Assembly: GCF_028747645.1 (NCBI RefSeq)
Contig: NZ_CP118100.1
Span: forward strand, 2,914,001-2,978,000
Length of the DNA: 64,000 nt
Origin: Microbacterium esteraromaticum
GTDB taxonomy: Bacteria > Actinomycetota > Actinomycetes > Actinomycetales > Microbacteriaceae
Direction: 5' to 3'
Shown here piece by piece: positions 34,723-43,306 of the stretch (positions are counted from its first letter, which is position 1; every line of letters starts with the position of its first letter). Under the pieces are notes generated by a model, which saw only the letters and a list, made by a program, of their open reading frames with translations, was not told the origin of the DNA and made no database searches. Position numbers and translations under genes: made by a program.

Positions 34723-35391
34723 ATGACAATGGTGCGCCGCGAATCCCTCGCCGAGCGGGCCGCCGAGCTTCTCATCACTCGCATCCGGGGTGGGGAATGG
34801 GAGATCGGTGGGAAGCTGCCGGGCGAGACGACGCTCGCTCCGCAACTCGGCGTCGGGCGGTCAACGGCGCGGGAGGCGATCCGCATCCTCGCCGGGCGCG
34901 GCATCCTCGCCACTCGCCAAGGATCCGGTGTGTTCGTCACCGCCACCGACATCCCTGAAAGCTGGGATGCTCTCCTAGAGCGTGCCGATATCGTCGCGGT
35001 CATCGAGGCGAGGACCGCGATCGAGGTCGAAGCAGCCTCGCTTGCCGCCGAACGTCACACGTTCGCGGAGCTGAAGGCCCTACGCGCTGCGCTAGACGAG
35101 CGAGAACAACACCGCTCTGGCATCGGAGAGCACGTGGAGACCGACATGGCGTTCCATCGCGCCATCATCGTCGCGGCGCAGAGCCCGGTCCTCTTGGAAC
35201 TCTTCAATAGCTTCGCGCCCCGCAGCCGACAAGCGATGACCGACATGCTCCGCCTTCGAGGCCACCACGGAGATGACGTCGACCAGGGAGTCCACGAACG
35301 CATCTACGACGCAATCGCCTCACATGACGTCGAAGCCGCCGCCGGGCTGACCCGCGCCCACCTCCAAGCGCTCAAGGAACTGCTCAACTAA
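34723..35391 (+). CDS. GntR family regulator, FadR subfamily
   Basis: 222 residues. The winged HTH at the N-terminus (residues about 5-75) has KLPGETTLAPQLGVGRSTAR followed by EAIRILAGRGILATRQGSGV, the classic GntR pattern. The C-terminal helical FCD ligand domain has DMAFHRAIIVAAQSPVLLEL with the metal/ligand-binding histidine and HERIYDAIASHDVEAA. It is transcribed divergently from leuA with 190 bases between the starts, so control of leuA is a reasonable guess. Confidence 0.9.
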   Translation: MTMVRRESLAERAAELLITRIRGGEWEIGGKLPGETTLAPQLGVGRSTAREAIRILAGRGILATRQGSGVFVTATDIPESWDALLERADIVAVIEARTAIEVEAASLAAERHTFAELKALRAALDEREQHRSGIGEHVETDMAFHRAIIVAAQSPVLLELFNSFAPRSRQAMTDMLRLRGHHGDDVDQGVHERIYDAIASHDVEAAAGLTRAHLQALKELLN

Positions 35392-35444
35392 CCCCTGTCA
35401 ACAACCTCATGGCCAACAACGGCCAACCCTGGGCGGATGCGTGA

Positions 35445-35795
35445 TCAATCGCCAGCTGTCTCGGCGAGGAGCGAGGTGATCACGACGCGAACACGTGGCA
35501 GTTCGACGGTGAGCGTGGCCCACACCGCGTCGTAGTCAGTCGCCTCGTAGTGATGCGCAAGCCGATCGCGCATGCGCTTGATACTCGACCAGGGAACCTG
35601 CGGGTTCGCAACAATCGTCTCGGCGCTCAACCGTGCAACGTTCTCGCCGATCTTGATGATGATCGATTCGGCGGCCAGACCGGGGATGTTCAACTCATCT
35701 GACGCGCACCAGTCGCGTCCTCGCTCGGCGAGTCGGGTGCCGTCATGGCATAGTCGGACAATCTCGCACAGGGCTCGTTCGTCCCGCTCGTTCAT
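35445..35795 (-). CDS. HepT-like toxin (DUF86 family)
   Basis: 116 residues, all-helical, starting MNERDERALCEIVRLCHDGT. It has the HepT RX4-6H active-site motif as RMRDRLAHHYEATDY near residue 75-90, and ESIIIKIGENVARLS before it. HepT proteins are HEPN-fold RNases neutralised by MntA-type nucleotidyltransferases that AMPylate them near the active site. Its ATG overlaps the stop of the upstream nucleotidyltransferase gene (ATGA), the usual antitoxin-first order. Confidence 0.87.
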   Translation of the reverse strand: MNERDERALCEIVRLCHDGTRLAERGRDWCASDELNIPGLAAESIIIKIGENVARLSAETIVANPQVPWSSIKRMRDRLAHHYEATDYDAVWATLTVELPRVRVVITSLLAETAGD

Positions 35796-36235
35796 GCAGC
35801 CACCGCTGACTGGCGAATCGGATGATCCATGGGGAGCCCGCCGTCAGTGACCACGTCCACGGGGACGCCGAGCAGCTCTTCCGCCGCGATGGTGAACTCG
35901 GCGATCGCCAGCAACCCGATGTTCGGAGAGCGGGTGACGAGGATGTCGAGATCGCTCTCCGTCGTGTCCGTTCCCTGGCCAACGGATCCGAACACGCGAA
36001 TGTTGCTCAGCCCAAATTCCGACGCGAGATCCTTGAGCTCGTCACGATGCCGTTCGAGCGCCTCGCGCGGCAGCGGGCGCATGGCCGCCTGCAATCGGTC
36101 GACCATGGCAGCCGAGGGGTGTCGCCGCCCCGACTCGTATGCAGCGATGTTCGGTTGCGCAACACCACTGCGCGCCGCGAGCTGCGCTTGGCTGAGCCCC
36201 GCCCGCTCGCGCAATTCGCGCAGCGATTCTCCCAT
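35792..36235 (-). CDS. MntA-type nucleotidyltransferase antitoxin fused to an XRE HTH
   Basis: 147 residues in two parts. Residues 1-60 form an XRE-type helix-turn-helix (LRELRERAGLSQAQLAARSG, VAQPNIAAYESGRRHPSAAM). Residues 75-147 form a minimal nucleotidyltransferase with FGSVGQGTDTTESDLDILV, the GSxxxGx(n)SDxD active site. The partner HepT gene follows with an ATGA overlap. The combination suggests that one protein both AMPylates the toxin and represses the operon. Separate MntA proteins lack the DNA-binding part. Confidence 0.88.
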   Translation of the reverse strand: MGESLRELRERAGLSQAQLAARSGVAQPNIAAYESGRRHPSAAMVDRLQAAMRPLPREALERHRDELKDLASEFGLSNIRVFGSVGQGTDTTESDLDILVTRSPNIGLLAIAEFTIAAEELLGVPVDVVTDGGLPMDHPIRQSAVAA

Positions 36236-36369
36236 ATCTCGATGATATGGCCCGGTGGAGTTCGATGGAAGAGCAAGGGCGCGGGCGCCGAGTGGATCAT
36301 GACCTCGACGACGTCCCGCCGCCCGGAACCCGGTAGGCGCACCCATATCTGTCACGCGGGGCGGGCAAG

Positions 36370-36474
36370 CCGCACAGAGCTTCCGCCTCGACCGTTCGCG
36401 CCAGAGTGCGACCCCGTCGACCGTCACGTTCCGCACGCACATCTTCGGACTGCTCGAAGCTGACACAGACACGA
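36370..36474 (+). pseudogene. Diverged partial copy of the hemA 3' region
   Basis: This intergenic stretch keeps the reading frame of about 35 hemA codons. It encodes QAAQSFRLDRSRQ then [12 protein letters not shown], against [13 protein letters not shown] and [12 protein letters not shown] in the intact hemA (32240-32350). Over about 90 bases the two are roughly 85% identical by eye, then similarity stops. It is in the same orientation as hemA, 4.1 kb downstream, and has no start codon or continuation. It is a remnant, not a gene. Confidence 0.85.
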
Positions 36475-36490
36475 ATGGCACACTGGTCGT

Positions 36491-37066
36491 ATGGCCCTTC
36501 ACATCACCGGAGACACCGCCGCCGACACCCTGCTCACCGAGAACCCGCTCGCTCTGCTGGTGGGAATGCTGCTCGACCAGCAGGTTCCCATGGAGACCGC
36601 GTTCGCTGGCCCGCTCAAGATCGAACAGCGCACCGGAGCGACGGATGCCGAAGCGATCGCCGGCATGGACCCGGATGCCTTCCTCGAAGCGTTCAAGCAG
36701 ACGCCGGCCGTGCATCGCTTTCCCGGTTCGATGGCGGCACGGGTGCAGACGCTCTGCCAGACTCTCGTCGATGAATGGGGCGGCGACGCTGCCGCGCTGT
36801 GGACTCAGGGGAACCCCGACGGCGCCGAAGTTCTCAAGCGCCTGAAGAAGCTGCCGGGCTTCGGTGAGCAGAAGGCCAAGATCTTCCTTGCCCTGCTCGG
36901 CAAGCAGTACGGTTTCACCGGCGCGGGCTGGCGGGAGGCATCCGCTCCCTACGGCGAAGAGGGCGCCTACCGCAGCGTCGCCGACATCGTCTCGCCCGAG
37001 TCGCTCACCCAGGTGCGCGAGCACAAGAAGGCGATGAAGGCCGCCGCGAAGGCGGCGAAGCCATGA
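36491..37066 (+). CDS. HhH-GPD-type base-excision DNA repair protein
   Basis: 191 residues. The helix-hairpin-helix is visible as LKKLPGFGEQKAKIFLALLG near residues 117-137, preceded by the glycosylase fold start NPLALLVGMLLDQQVPMETA. This belongs to the small actinobacterial HhH-GPD group related to AlkA/Nth glycosylases. The C-terminus is Lys/Ala-rich (KKAMKAAAKAAKP). CACACT six bases before the ATG suggests a leaderless start. The next gene overlaps it (ATGA), so the two are co-expressed. Confidence 0.85.
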   Translation: MALHITGDTAADTLLTENPLALLVGMLLDQQVPMETAFAGPLKIEQRTGATDAEAIAGMDPDAFLEAFKQTPAVHRFPGSMAARVQTLCQTLVDEWGGDAAALWTQGNPDGAEVLKRLKKLPGFGEQKAKIFLALLGKQYGFTGAGWREASAPYGEEGAYRSVADIVSPESLTQVREHKKAMKAAAKAAKP

Positions 37067-37485
37067 AGCCGACCGGGGGTGACGTCGCGGAGTTCATCGC
37101 GGAGGTGAGCCCTGCGAAACGGCAACGGGATGCTGAGACACTGACGGCCATGCTGCAGGAGGTCTCGGGCCGCGAGCCCGTGCTGTGGGGAACGATCGTG
37201 GGGTTCGGCAGCTGCCACTATCGGTACCCGACCGGCAACGAGGGCGATATGCCGTTGCTGGCGTTCGCTCCGCGCAGGGCCGCCTCGACCATCTACCTGG
37301 AGTCGACGGCCGCGCACGCCGACGCGCTGGGCCGGCTGGGCCCGCACACGACCGGCGTCGGCTGCCTCTACATCAAGGACCTCGAAACAGTGGATCTCGA
37401 CGTCCTCCGCGGCATCCTCACCGCGTCGTTGCAGTGGTCCGAGAACGGCGGCGGCGAGTACGCGACGATCACCGTCACCGGCTGA
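37063..37485 (+). CDS. DUF1801 family protein
   Basis: A 140-residue DUF1801 (YdhG/YjbR-like) protein: VAEFIAEVSPAKRQRDAETL at the N-terminus, WGTIVGFGSCHYRYPTGNEG in the middle and GVGCLYIKDLETVDLDVL at the C-terminus, all in the usual family order. Its function is unknown; such proteins are small soluble folds that may bind ligands. It is coupled by an ATGA overlap to the DNA glycosylase-like gene. Confidence 0.86.
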   Translation: MKPTGGDVAEFIAEVSPAKRQRDAETLTAMLQEVSGREPVLWGTIVGFGSCHYRYPTGNEGDMPLLAFAPRRAASTIYLESTAAHADALGRLGPHTTGVGCLYIKDLETVDLDVLRGILTASLQWSENGGGEYATITVTG

Positions 37486-37540
37486 CGCCATCCACCGCCG
37501 CGTGCGGGATGCCGTCGCGTCGGCCATCAGACGAGCGCGG

Positions 37541-38179
37541 CTACGCCGACGCCTCGGTAGCCGTCACGGGTTGTTGCGACGCAAGGGCGATCGCCAAGAC
37601 GCCGAGGAAGGTCATCGCGGCGGCGTGGATAAGACCACCGAAGGCCAGGAGGACGTAGTACCCCGTTGATGCGGTGAGCACCTGGGCGGCATTCAGCACC
37701 GCCTCGAGCAGCGGCACGACGACCACAGCGATCAAAGCCCACAGCGGAGCCCAGCGCCACCGCGGCGGCACCACCCCGGCGCGCGCGATCTGCACCACCG
37801 CGATGGCCGCGAGCATGACCGCGACGACCGGAACGACCGTGTCGACGATCATGATCCCGAGCAGATCGTCGACCTCGGGCGACGGCCCGAACAGCATCGC
37901 CCCCCACATCGGGGCCAGGAGCTGCCACACCGCCAGAGCGATAATCGCGCCGGTCCCGAGCGGTTGACGCCCCGTGACGCTTCCGGCGCGGCCGAGTCCG
38001 ATCGCGAACACGACAGCCCCAGCCCCGAACAGCACATTGGGCACCCAGCCCGTCAACAGACCGGGAACGGCCGGCTGGCTGCAGCCGACAAGGACGTACG
38101 CCACGAACAGCACCCCGCCGAGCAGCCACGTGCGTCGGCGGGCGCGAAGGTCATCGGTCAGGGGGTGGGCGGAAGACAT
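37541..38179 (-). CDS. Hypothetical membrane protein
   Basis: 212 residues with about five to six hydrophobic helices, for example TWLLGGVLFVAYVLVGC, NVLFGAGAVVFAIGLG, IVDTVVPVVAVMLAAIAVV and YYVLLAFGGLIHAAAMTFLG. I do not recognise a family. TAGGGT six bases before the ATG with no ribosome site suggests a leaderless mRNA. It is convergent with the DUF1801 gene. Confidence 0.72.
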   Translation of the reverse strand: MSSAHPLTDDLRARRRTWLLGGVLFVAYVLVGCSQPAVPGLLTGWVPNVLFGAGAVVFAIGLGRAGSVTGRQPLGTGAIIALAVWQLLAPMWGAMLFGPSPEVDDLLGIMIVDTVVPVVAVMLAAIAVVQIARAGVVPPRWRWAPLWALIAVVVVPLLEAVLNAAQVLTASTGYYVLLAFGGLIHAAAMTFLGVLAIALASQQPVTATEASA

Positions 38180-38211
38180 CCGCCCACCCTAGTGCCGTTC
38201 GCGTTCTGTTG

Positions 38212-38688
38212 TCAGGCCCGGGAGAGACGCTCGGCTTCCTTCGCGGCGACGATCTTGCGCAGCCCCGAGCTGGAGAAGCGGTGGTTGCGGCTGTTGAAGT
38301 ACAGCTCGATGCCGGCCTGCTCGCAGTACTCGCGGCCGGTGAAGTCACGGTCGATGTACTCATCGCCAACGATGCGCACATCGAGCTTGAACGAGCGCAG
38401 GATGTCTTCGAGGTCCTGCTCGGTCGAGTACGGCACGATCTCGTCGACGTATTCGCACCCGCGCAGCTGAATGTAGCGCTCGACGACCGTCTGGGTCGGC
38501 GCGTTCTTCTCGGGCCGGTCGAGGGTCGGATCCATCTGCAGACCGCAGATCAGATAATCGCACTGCCGCTTCGCCTCGGCGAGCATCATGATGTGCCCGG
38601 CGTGCAGCAGATCGAAGGTAGAGAAGGTGATCCCCACCCGCGGTCCCGGATTGTAGTCCTGGTGCTTCTTGGGCGCTTCGTCCGTCAT
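38212..38688 (-). CDS. Glycerol-3-phosphate cytidylyltransferase-like nucleotidyltransferase
   Basis: A 158-residue cytidylyltransferase-family protein. The HxGH nucleotide motif appears as TFSTFDLLHAGHIMMLAEAK near residue 30. It is followed by DYLICGLQMDPT, a TVVERYIQLRGCEYVDEIV segment, and a C-terminal FSSSGLRKIV in place of the RTxGISTT motif of TagD. It would transfer CMP (or AMP) to a phosphorylated polyol for a wall polymer or lipid headgroup. AAGGA precedes the ATG at 38688. Confidence 0.85.
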   Translation of the reverse strand: MTDEAPKKHQDYNPGPRVGITFSTFDLLHAGHIMMLAEAKRQCDYLICGLQMDPTLDRPEKNAPTQTVVERYIQLRGCEYVDEIVPYSTEQDLEDILRSFKLDVRIVGDEYIDRDFTGREYCEQAGIELYFNSRNHRFSSSGLRKIVAAKEAERLSRA

Positions 38689-38826
38689 AGCGGTCCTTTC
38701 AGATCGTGCCGTGATGAGTCTATGCGGCCGCACGACAGGCGTTGCTGAGCGTAGCCCCGGTACCGATGCCGGCGTGCTAGCGTCTGCCGAGATCCGATCG
38801 CTTCCCGGCGCTGAGAAAGGTCGACT

Positions 38827-40128
38827 ATGCCCGCGTTCTCCTCCCCCGACGCACCGCTGCGCTTCGGCGCCAACTACACCCCGTCGAAGGAGTGGATGCA
38901 CTCCTGGCTCTCGCTCGATCTCGATGCCGTGCGTCGAGACTTCGCGGGCCTTGCCGAGCTCGGTCTCGATCACGTGCGTGTCTTTCCGCTGTGGCCGGTG
39001 CTGCAGCCCAACCGCACCCTGATCCGCGATGAGGCCGTCGCCGACGTGCGTGCCGTGGTCGACGTCGCCGCGGAGTTCGGGCTCGACGCCAGCGTCGACG
39101 TCATCCAGGGGCACCTGTCGAGTTTTGACTTCGTGCCGTCCTGGCTGTTCACCTGGCACGACAAGAACATGTTCACCCACCCTGACGCGCTCAGCGGACA
39201 GGTGGCGCTGGTCGAGCGCCTGGGCGCGGCACTCGGCGACGCGGGCAACTTCCTCGGGTTCACCCTCGGCAACGAGACCAATCAGTTCTCGGCGCGCAAT
39301 CACCCGCATCCGTGGCCCGTGACCGAGTCCGACGCCGCCCACTGGATCACCACGCTGCTCGATGCCGCCGAGCGTTCCGCACCCGACCAGCCGCACGTGC
39401 ACAGCGAGTACGACGCCGCCTGGTACATGGACGGCCACGGCTTCACCCCCGCGCTCGCGTCACGGTTGGGTGCCATGACGACCGTGCACTCGTGGATCTT
39501 CAACGGCACCGCTCAGCGCTACGGCGGCCGGTCGGTAGCATCCGATCGCCACGCCGAGTACATGATCGAGCTCTCACGCGCCTTCCAAACCGACGCGCGG
39601 CGACCGATCTGGCTGCAGGAGGTCGGTGCGCCGTCGAACTGCCTGAGCACCGATGAGATGCCCGACTTTCTCGAAGCGACCGTGCGCAGCGCGGCGCGCA
39701 CCGAGAACCTGTGGGGCGTCACCTGGTGGTGCTCGCACGATGTCAGCCGCGCGTTGGCCGACTACCCCGAGCTGGAGTACTCGCTGGGGCTGATCGACAA
39801 CGATGGCGCCGCCAAGCCCATCGGGCGCCGCTTCGCCGAGATCATCCCCGAGCTGCGCGAGCGCCCGAGCGCCCCGGCGCGGTCGCTGGGCATCGTCGTC
39901 GAGGTGGACGAGGGTGATGTGCCTGTCAGCCGCGCGGCGCTCAGCCCCGGCGGTGCCGTGTTCGAGGCGTGGGTGCAGGCCTGCGCATCGGGTGCGGATG
40001 CGACGTTCGTCACCTCGACCGATGCGGCGGATGCCGCCCTGCTCGCCCGCCGTGGCATCACCGAGCTGCTGGTCCCGGACTCCGCCGACGGCGTGGGCAC
40101 CTACTCGTCGAACAACACCGTCGTCTGA
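38827..40128 (+). CDS. GH5-like glycoside hydrolase (mannosidase/mannanase-like)
   Basis: 433 residues, no signal peptide. A TIM-barrel hydrolase: [20 protein letters not shown] at the start, [11 protein letters not shown] near residue 150 with the acid/base glutamate, and [15 protein letters not shown] near residue 262 with the nucleophile glutamate. [15 protein letters not shown] is typical of cellulase-like clan A enzymes. A short C-terminal beta domain follows. It lies 37 bases upstream of a GH38 alpha-mannosidase gene, so the pair probably digests a mannose-containing saccharide inside the cell. AGAAAGG precedes the ATG. Confidence 0.85.
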   Translation: MPAFSSPDAPLRFGANYTPSKEWMHSWLSLDLDAVRRDFAGLAELGLDHVRVFPLWPVLQPNRTLIRDEAVADVRAVVDVAAEFGLDASVDVIQGHLSSFDFVPSWLFTWHDKNMFTHPDALSGQVALVERLGAALGDAGNFLGFTLGNETNQFSARNHPHPWPVTESDAAHWITTLLDAAERSAPDQPHVHSEYDAAWYMDGHGFTPALASRLGAMTTVHSWIFNGTAQRYGGRSVASDRHAEYMIELSRAFQTDARRPIWLQEVGAPSNCLSTDEMPDFLEATVRSAARTENLWGVTWWCSHDVSRALADYPELEYSLGLIDNDGAAKPIGRRFAEIIPELRERPSAPARSLGIVVEVDEGDVPVSRAALSPGGAVFEAWVQACASGADATFVTSTDAADAALLARRGITELLVPDSADGVGTYSSNNTVV

Positions 40129-40165
40129 GTAGGCTCGACCTCACACCCGCGACAAGGAGGACGCG

Positions 40166-43100
40166 ATGCACGAAGAGACCTCGCTCACGGTCGGGCGGGT
40201 GACGCGGGTGCTCGCAGAGCGCGTGCGCCCGGCGATCCACTCGACTCGTGTCCCGCTGCAGATCGCTGCTCATTCCCTGCCCGGTGAGCCGATCGCTCCG
40301 GCGGAGGGCCTCGCACTGGACTACGAGCCGTTCGCCGCGGGCGGCTTGTGGGGGCCGGCGTGGGGCACGACGTGGTTCCGGGTACGCGGCGAGGTGCCAG
40401 CGCAGTGGGCGGGCAAGAAGGTCGAGGCCCTGATCGACCTCGGATTCGACGTGAACATGACCGGGTTCCAGTGCGAGGCCCTCGCCTACCGCCCAGACGC
40501 AACGCCGATCAAGAGCCTCAATCCGCGCAACCAGTGGTTGCCGGTGGATGCTGAGGCGGGCGGGTCGGTCGAGTTCTACCTGGAGGGTGCCTCAAACCCG
40601 GTGCTGCTCGACTACCACCCGTTCCTGCCGACGCAGGAGGGCGACGTCCTCACCTCGTCACCCGAGCCGCTGTACCGCGTGCGGCACATGGACCTCGCCG
40701 TGTTCGAGCCCGAGGTGTTCGAGCTCTCGCTCGACCTCGAGGTGCTGCTGGAGTTGCAGGGTGAGTTGCCCGAGACGTCTCCGCGGCGCATGCGCGTGTT
40801 GCAGGCGCTTGACGACGCGCTCGATGCGTTGGATCTGCAGCGCATCGTCGAAACGGCGTCGGATGCCCGCGCGCACCTGGCCGGGGTGTTGGCATCTCCT
40901 GCCGAGGCGAGTGCGCACCGCATCGCCGCCATCGGGCACGCGCATATCGATTCGGCCTGGCTGTGGCCAGTGCGCGAGACGATCCGCAAGGTCGCCCGCA
41001 CCACCTCGTCGATGACGGCACTGCTGGAGGATGATCCCGACTTCCGGTACGGGATGTCGAGCGCGCAGCAGTACGCGTGGATCAAGCAGCATCGCCCCGA
41101 GGTGTGGGAGCGGGTGCGTGAGGCCGTGGCTGAGGGCCGGTTCGTGCCGCTGGGCGGCATGTGGGTCGAGTCCGACACGGTGATGCCGACCGGTGAGTCG
41201 CTGGTGCGCCAGTTCGCGTACGGTCAGCGGTTCTTCGAGCGCGAGTTCGGCATCCGCTCGAAGGGGGTGTGGTTGCCCGACAGCTTCGGATACTCCCCCG
41301 CACTGCCGCAGTTGATGCGTCGGGCCGGGTTCGAGTGGTTCTTCACGCAGAAGATCTCGTGGAACCAGCGCAACGTCTTTCCGCACCACTCGTTCCTGTG
41401 GGAGGGCATCGACGGGTCGCGCATGTTCACGCATTTCCCACCGATGGACACCTACAACGCGCAGCTGAGCGGCTCCGAGGTGGCCAAGGCGTCCCGCCAG
41501 TTCAAAGAGAACCGGGTCGCGTCGATGTCGATCGCCCCGGTCGGTTGGGGTGACGGCGGCGGCGGAACGACCCGCGAGATGACGGGGAAGGCCGCCCGTC
41601 TGGCCGATCTGGAGGGCTCGGCGAAGGTCGAGTGGAAGCATCCGGACGCGTTCTTCGCTGAGGCGCGCGCAGAGCTGACCGACCCGGCCGTCTGGGTCGG
41701 CGAGCTCTACCTCGAGCTGCACCGCGGCACGCTCACCAGCCAGCACGCCACCAAGGCGCTGCACCGCTGGGCCGAGCAGGCGCTGATCGAGGCGGAGCTG
41801 TGGGCGGCGACCGCCGCCGTGCAGCGCGGCACCGCGTACGACTACGACGCGTTCGACCGCCTGTGGCAGGTCGTGCTGCTGCACGAGTTCCATGACATCC
41901 TGCCCGGCACGTCGATCGCGTGGGTGCACCGCGAGGCCGTCGAGGCGCTGGGAGATGTGATCTCGGATGCCGAAGATCTGTCTGCCGCGGCGCGCCGCGC
42001 CCTGGCCGGCCACGGCGATCGGCTGCTGCGATTCACCCCGTCGTCGGTGCGAGGGGCATCCGATGACCGCCCGCTCGGCGCGACCGCCGTCTCAGAGACG
42101 GACTCCGGTCATGCGCCCGCCACGCTGACCGAACAGGCCGACGGCTTCGTGCTCGCCAACGATCTCGTCACGGTCACCGTCTCGCACGACGGTCTGATCG
42201 TCTCGGCGATTGACAAGGCCACGGGCCGCGAGACGATCCCCGCAGGGTCGCCTGCGAACCTGTTCCAGCTGCACCAGGACTTCCCGAACATGTGGGACGC
42301 ATGGGACATCGACCGGTACTACCGCAACCGCGTCGAGGACCTCACCGCGGTCTCGTCGATCGACACGTCGGTGCTGAACGGTGTTGCCTCGGTCATCGTG
42401 CGGCGCGAGTTCTCGCAGTCCACGATCGAGCAGACCATCCTTCTGCGGCCTGGCTCACGCACCGTTCTGCTGCTGAACGACATCGACTGGCACGAAACCG
42501 AGAAGCTGCTCAAACTCGCCTTCCCCCTCGACCTGTTCGCCCGAGAGACCCTCGCCGAGACGCAGTTCGGCTTTCAGCGCCGCGTCACCCATGTGAACAC
42601 CAGCTGGGAGGCGGCGAAGTTCGAGACCTCGATGCACCGGTTCGTACTCGCACAGGAGGACGACGGGTTCGGCGCCGCGCTCGTGAACGACTCGATCTAC
42701 GGCTACGACACCTCGCGCGACGTCGACGGTGACGATGTCACCACGACGATCCGGTTGTCGCTGCTGCGGGCGCCGCGCTTTCCCGATCCCGAGACCGACC
42801 ACGGCGCGCACCAGATCGAGGTCGGGTTCGTGATCGGAGCGGATGCCGCCATCGCGACCGCCGAGGGCATCCGCCTCAACGCAATGCCGACACTGATGCG
42901 CGGGGCGCACGAGGTCGAACCCCTCGTGGCGGTGTCAGGCGAGGGCATCGTCGTGTCGTCGGTGAAGCTGGCCGATGACCGCTCGGGCGACGTCATCGTG
43001 CGGGTGTACGAGTCGCTCGGGCGCCGTGCCCGCGGCATCCTGTCGGTCGGGTTCGCGCACTCGGGCATCCGCGAGGTCTCGCTGATCGAGGATGACCTCG

Positions 43101-43171
43101 ACGACGCGCGTGTCGGCGGCGAGCTCGCGCTGCGTCCGTTCGAGGTGCGCACGATGCGCATCGTGCGCTGA
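40166..43171 (+). CDS. Alpha-mannosidase, family GH38
   Basis: A 1001-residue cytosolic GH38 enzyme. The zinc site starts with IGHAHIDSAWLWPVRETIRK near residue 257. GVWLPDSFGYSPALPQLM near residue 370 carries the nucleophile Asp, and VLLHEFHDILPGTSIAWVHR supplies another metal histidine. The long C-terminal beta domain (FNMW-type LHQDFPNMWDAWDIDRYYRN) is complete. A strong AAGGAGG lies before the ATG. It probably forms an operon with the GH5-like gene. The likely substrate is alpha-mannosides from fungal or plant glycans. Confidence 0.95.
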   Translation: MHEETSLTVGRVTRVLAERVRPAIHSTRVPLQIAAHSLPGEPIAPAEGLALDYEPFAAGGLWGPAWGTTWFRVRGEVPAQWAGKKVEALIDLGFDVNMTGFQCEALAYRPDATPIKSLNPRNQWLPVDAEAGGSVEFYLEGASNPVLLDYHPFLPTQEGDVLTSSPEPLYRVRHMDLAVFEPEVFELSLDLEVLLELQGELPETSPRRMRVLQALDDALDALDLQRIVETASDARAHLAGVLASPAEASAHRIAAIGHAHIDSAWLWPVRETIRKVARTTSSMTALLEDDPDFRYGMSSAQQYAWIKQHRPEVWERVREAVAEGRFVPLGGMWVESDTVMPTGESLVRQFAYGQRFFEREFGIRSKGVWLPDSFGYSPALPQLMRRAGFEWFFTQKISWNQRNVFPHHSFLWEGIDGSRMFTHFPPMDTYNAQLSGSEVAKASRQFKENRVASMSIAPVGWGDGGGGTTREMTGKAARLADLEGSAKVEWKHPDAFFAEARAELTDPAVWVGELYLELHRGTLTSQHATKALHRWAEQALIEAELWAATAAVQRGTAYDYDAFDRLWQVVLLHEFHDILPGTSIAWVHREAVEALGDVISDAEDLSAAARRALAGHGDRLLRFTPSSVRGASDDRPLGATAVSETDSGHAPATLTEQADGFVLANDLVTVTVSHDGLIVSAIDKATGRETIPAGSPANLFQLHQDFPNMWDAWDIDRYYRNRVEDLTAVSSIDTSVLNGVASVIVRREFSQSTIEQTILLRPGSRTVLLLNDIDWHETEKLLKLAFPLDLFARETLAETQFGFQRRVTHVNTSWEAAKFETSMHRFVLAQEDDGFGAALVNDSIYGYDTSRDVDGDDVTTTIRLSLLRAPRFPDPETDHGAHQIEVGFVIGADAAIATAEGIRLNAMPTLMRGAHEVEPLVAVSGEGIVVSSVKLADDRSGDVIVRVYESLGRRARGILSVGFAHSGIREVSLIEDDLDDARVGGELALRPFEVRTMRIVR

Positions 43172-43203
43172 CGACGGCGCGCTTCGCGACCCCGCCTGTC
43201 ACC

Positions 43204-43276
43204 GAGAACAGGCCGTTCACCGAGAACAGGCCGATTCCTGAGAATTCGTCCTGTTGCGGCGAACGGGCCTGTTCTC
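43204..43276. repeat. Inverted/direct repeat element (GAGAACAGGCC family)
   Basis: GAGAACAGGCC occurs at 43204-43214 and 43222-43232, and in reverse at 43266-43276. A weaker fourth relative (GAGAATTCGTCC) lies between them. The order forward, forward, reverse with nested pairing resembles the elements at 901 and 58809, although the sequence differs. It lies after the alpha-mannosidase gene and the convergent membrane-protein gene, so a terminator role is possible. Confidence 0.7.
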
Positions 43277-43306
43277 AGACAGTGGCGGATGCCGGAAGAC
43301 TGGGCA

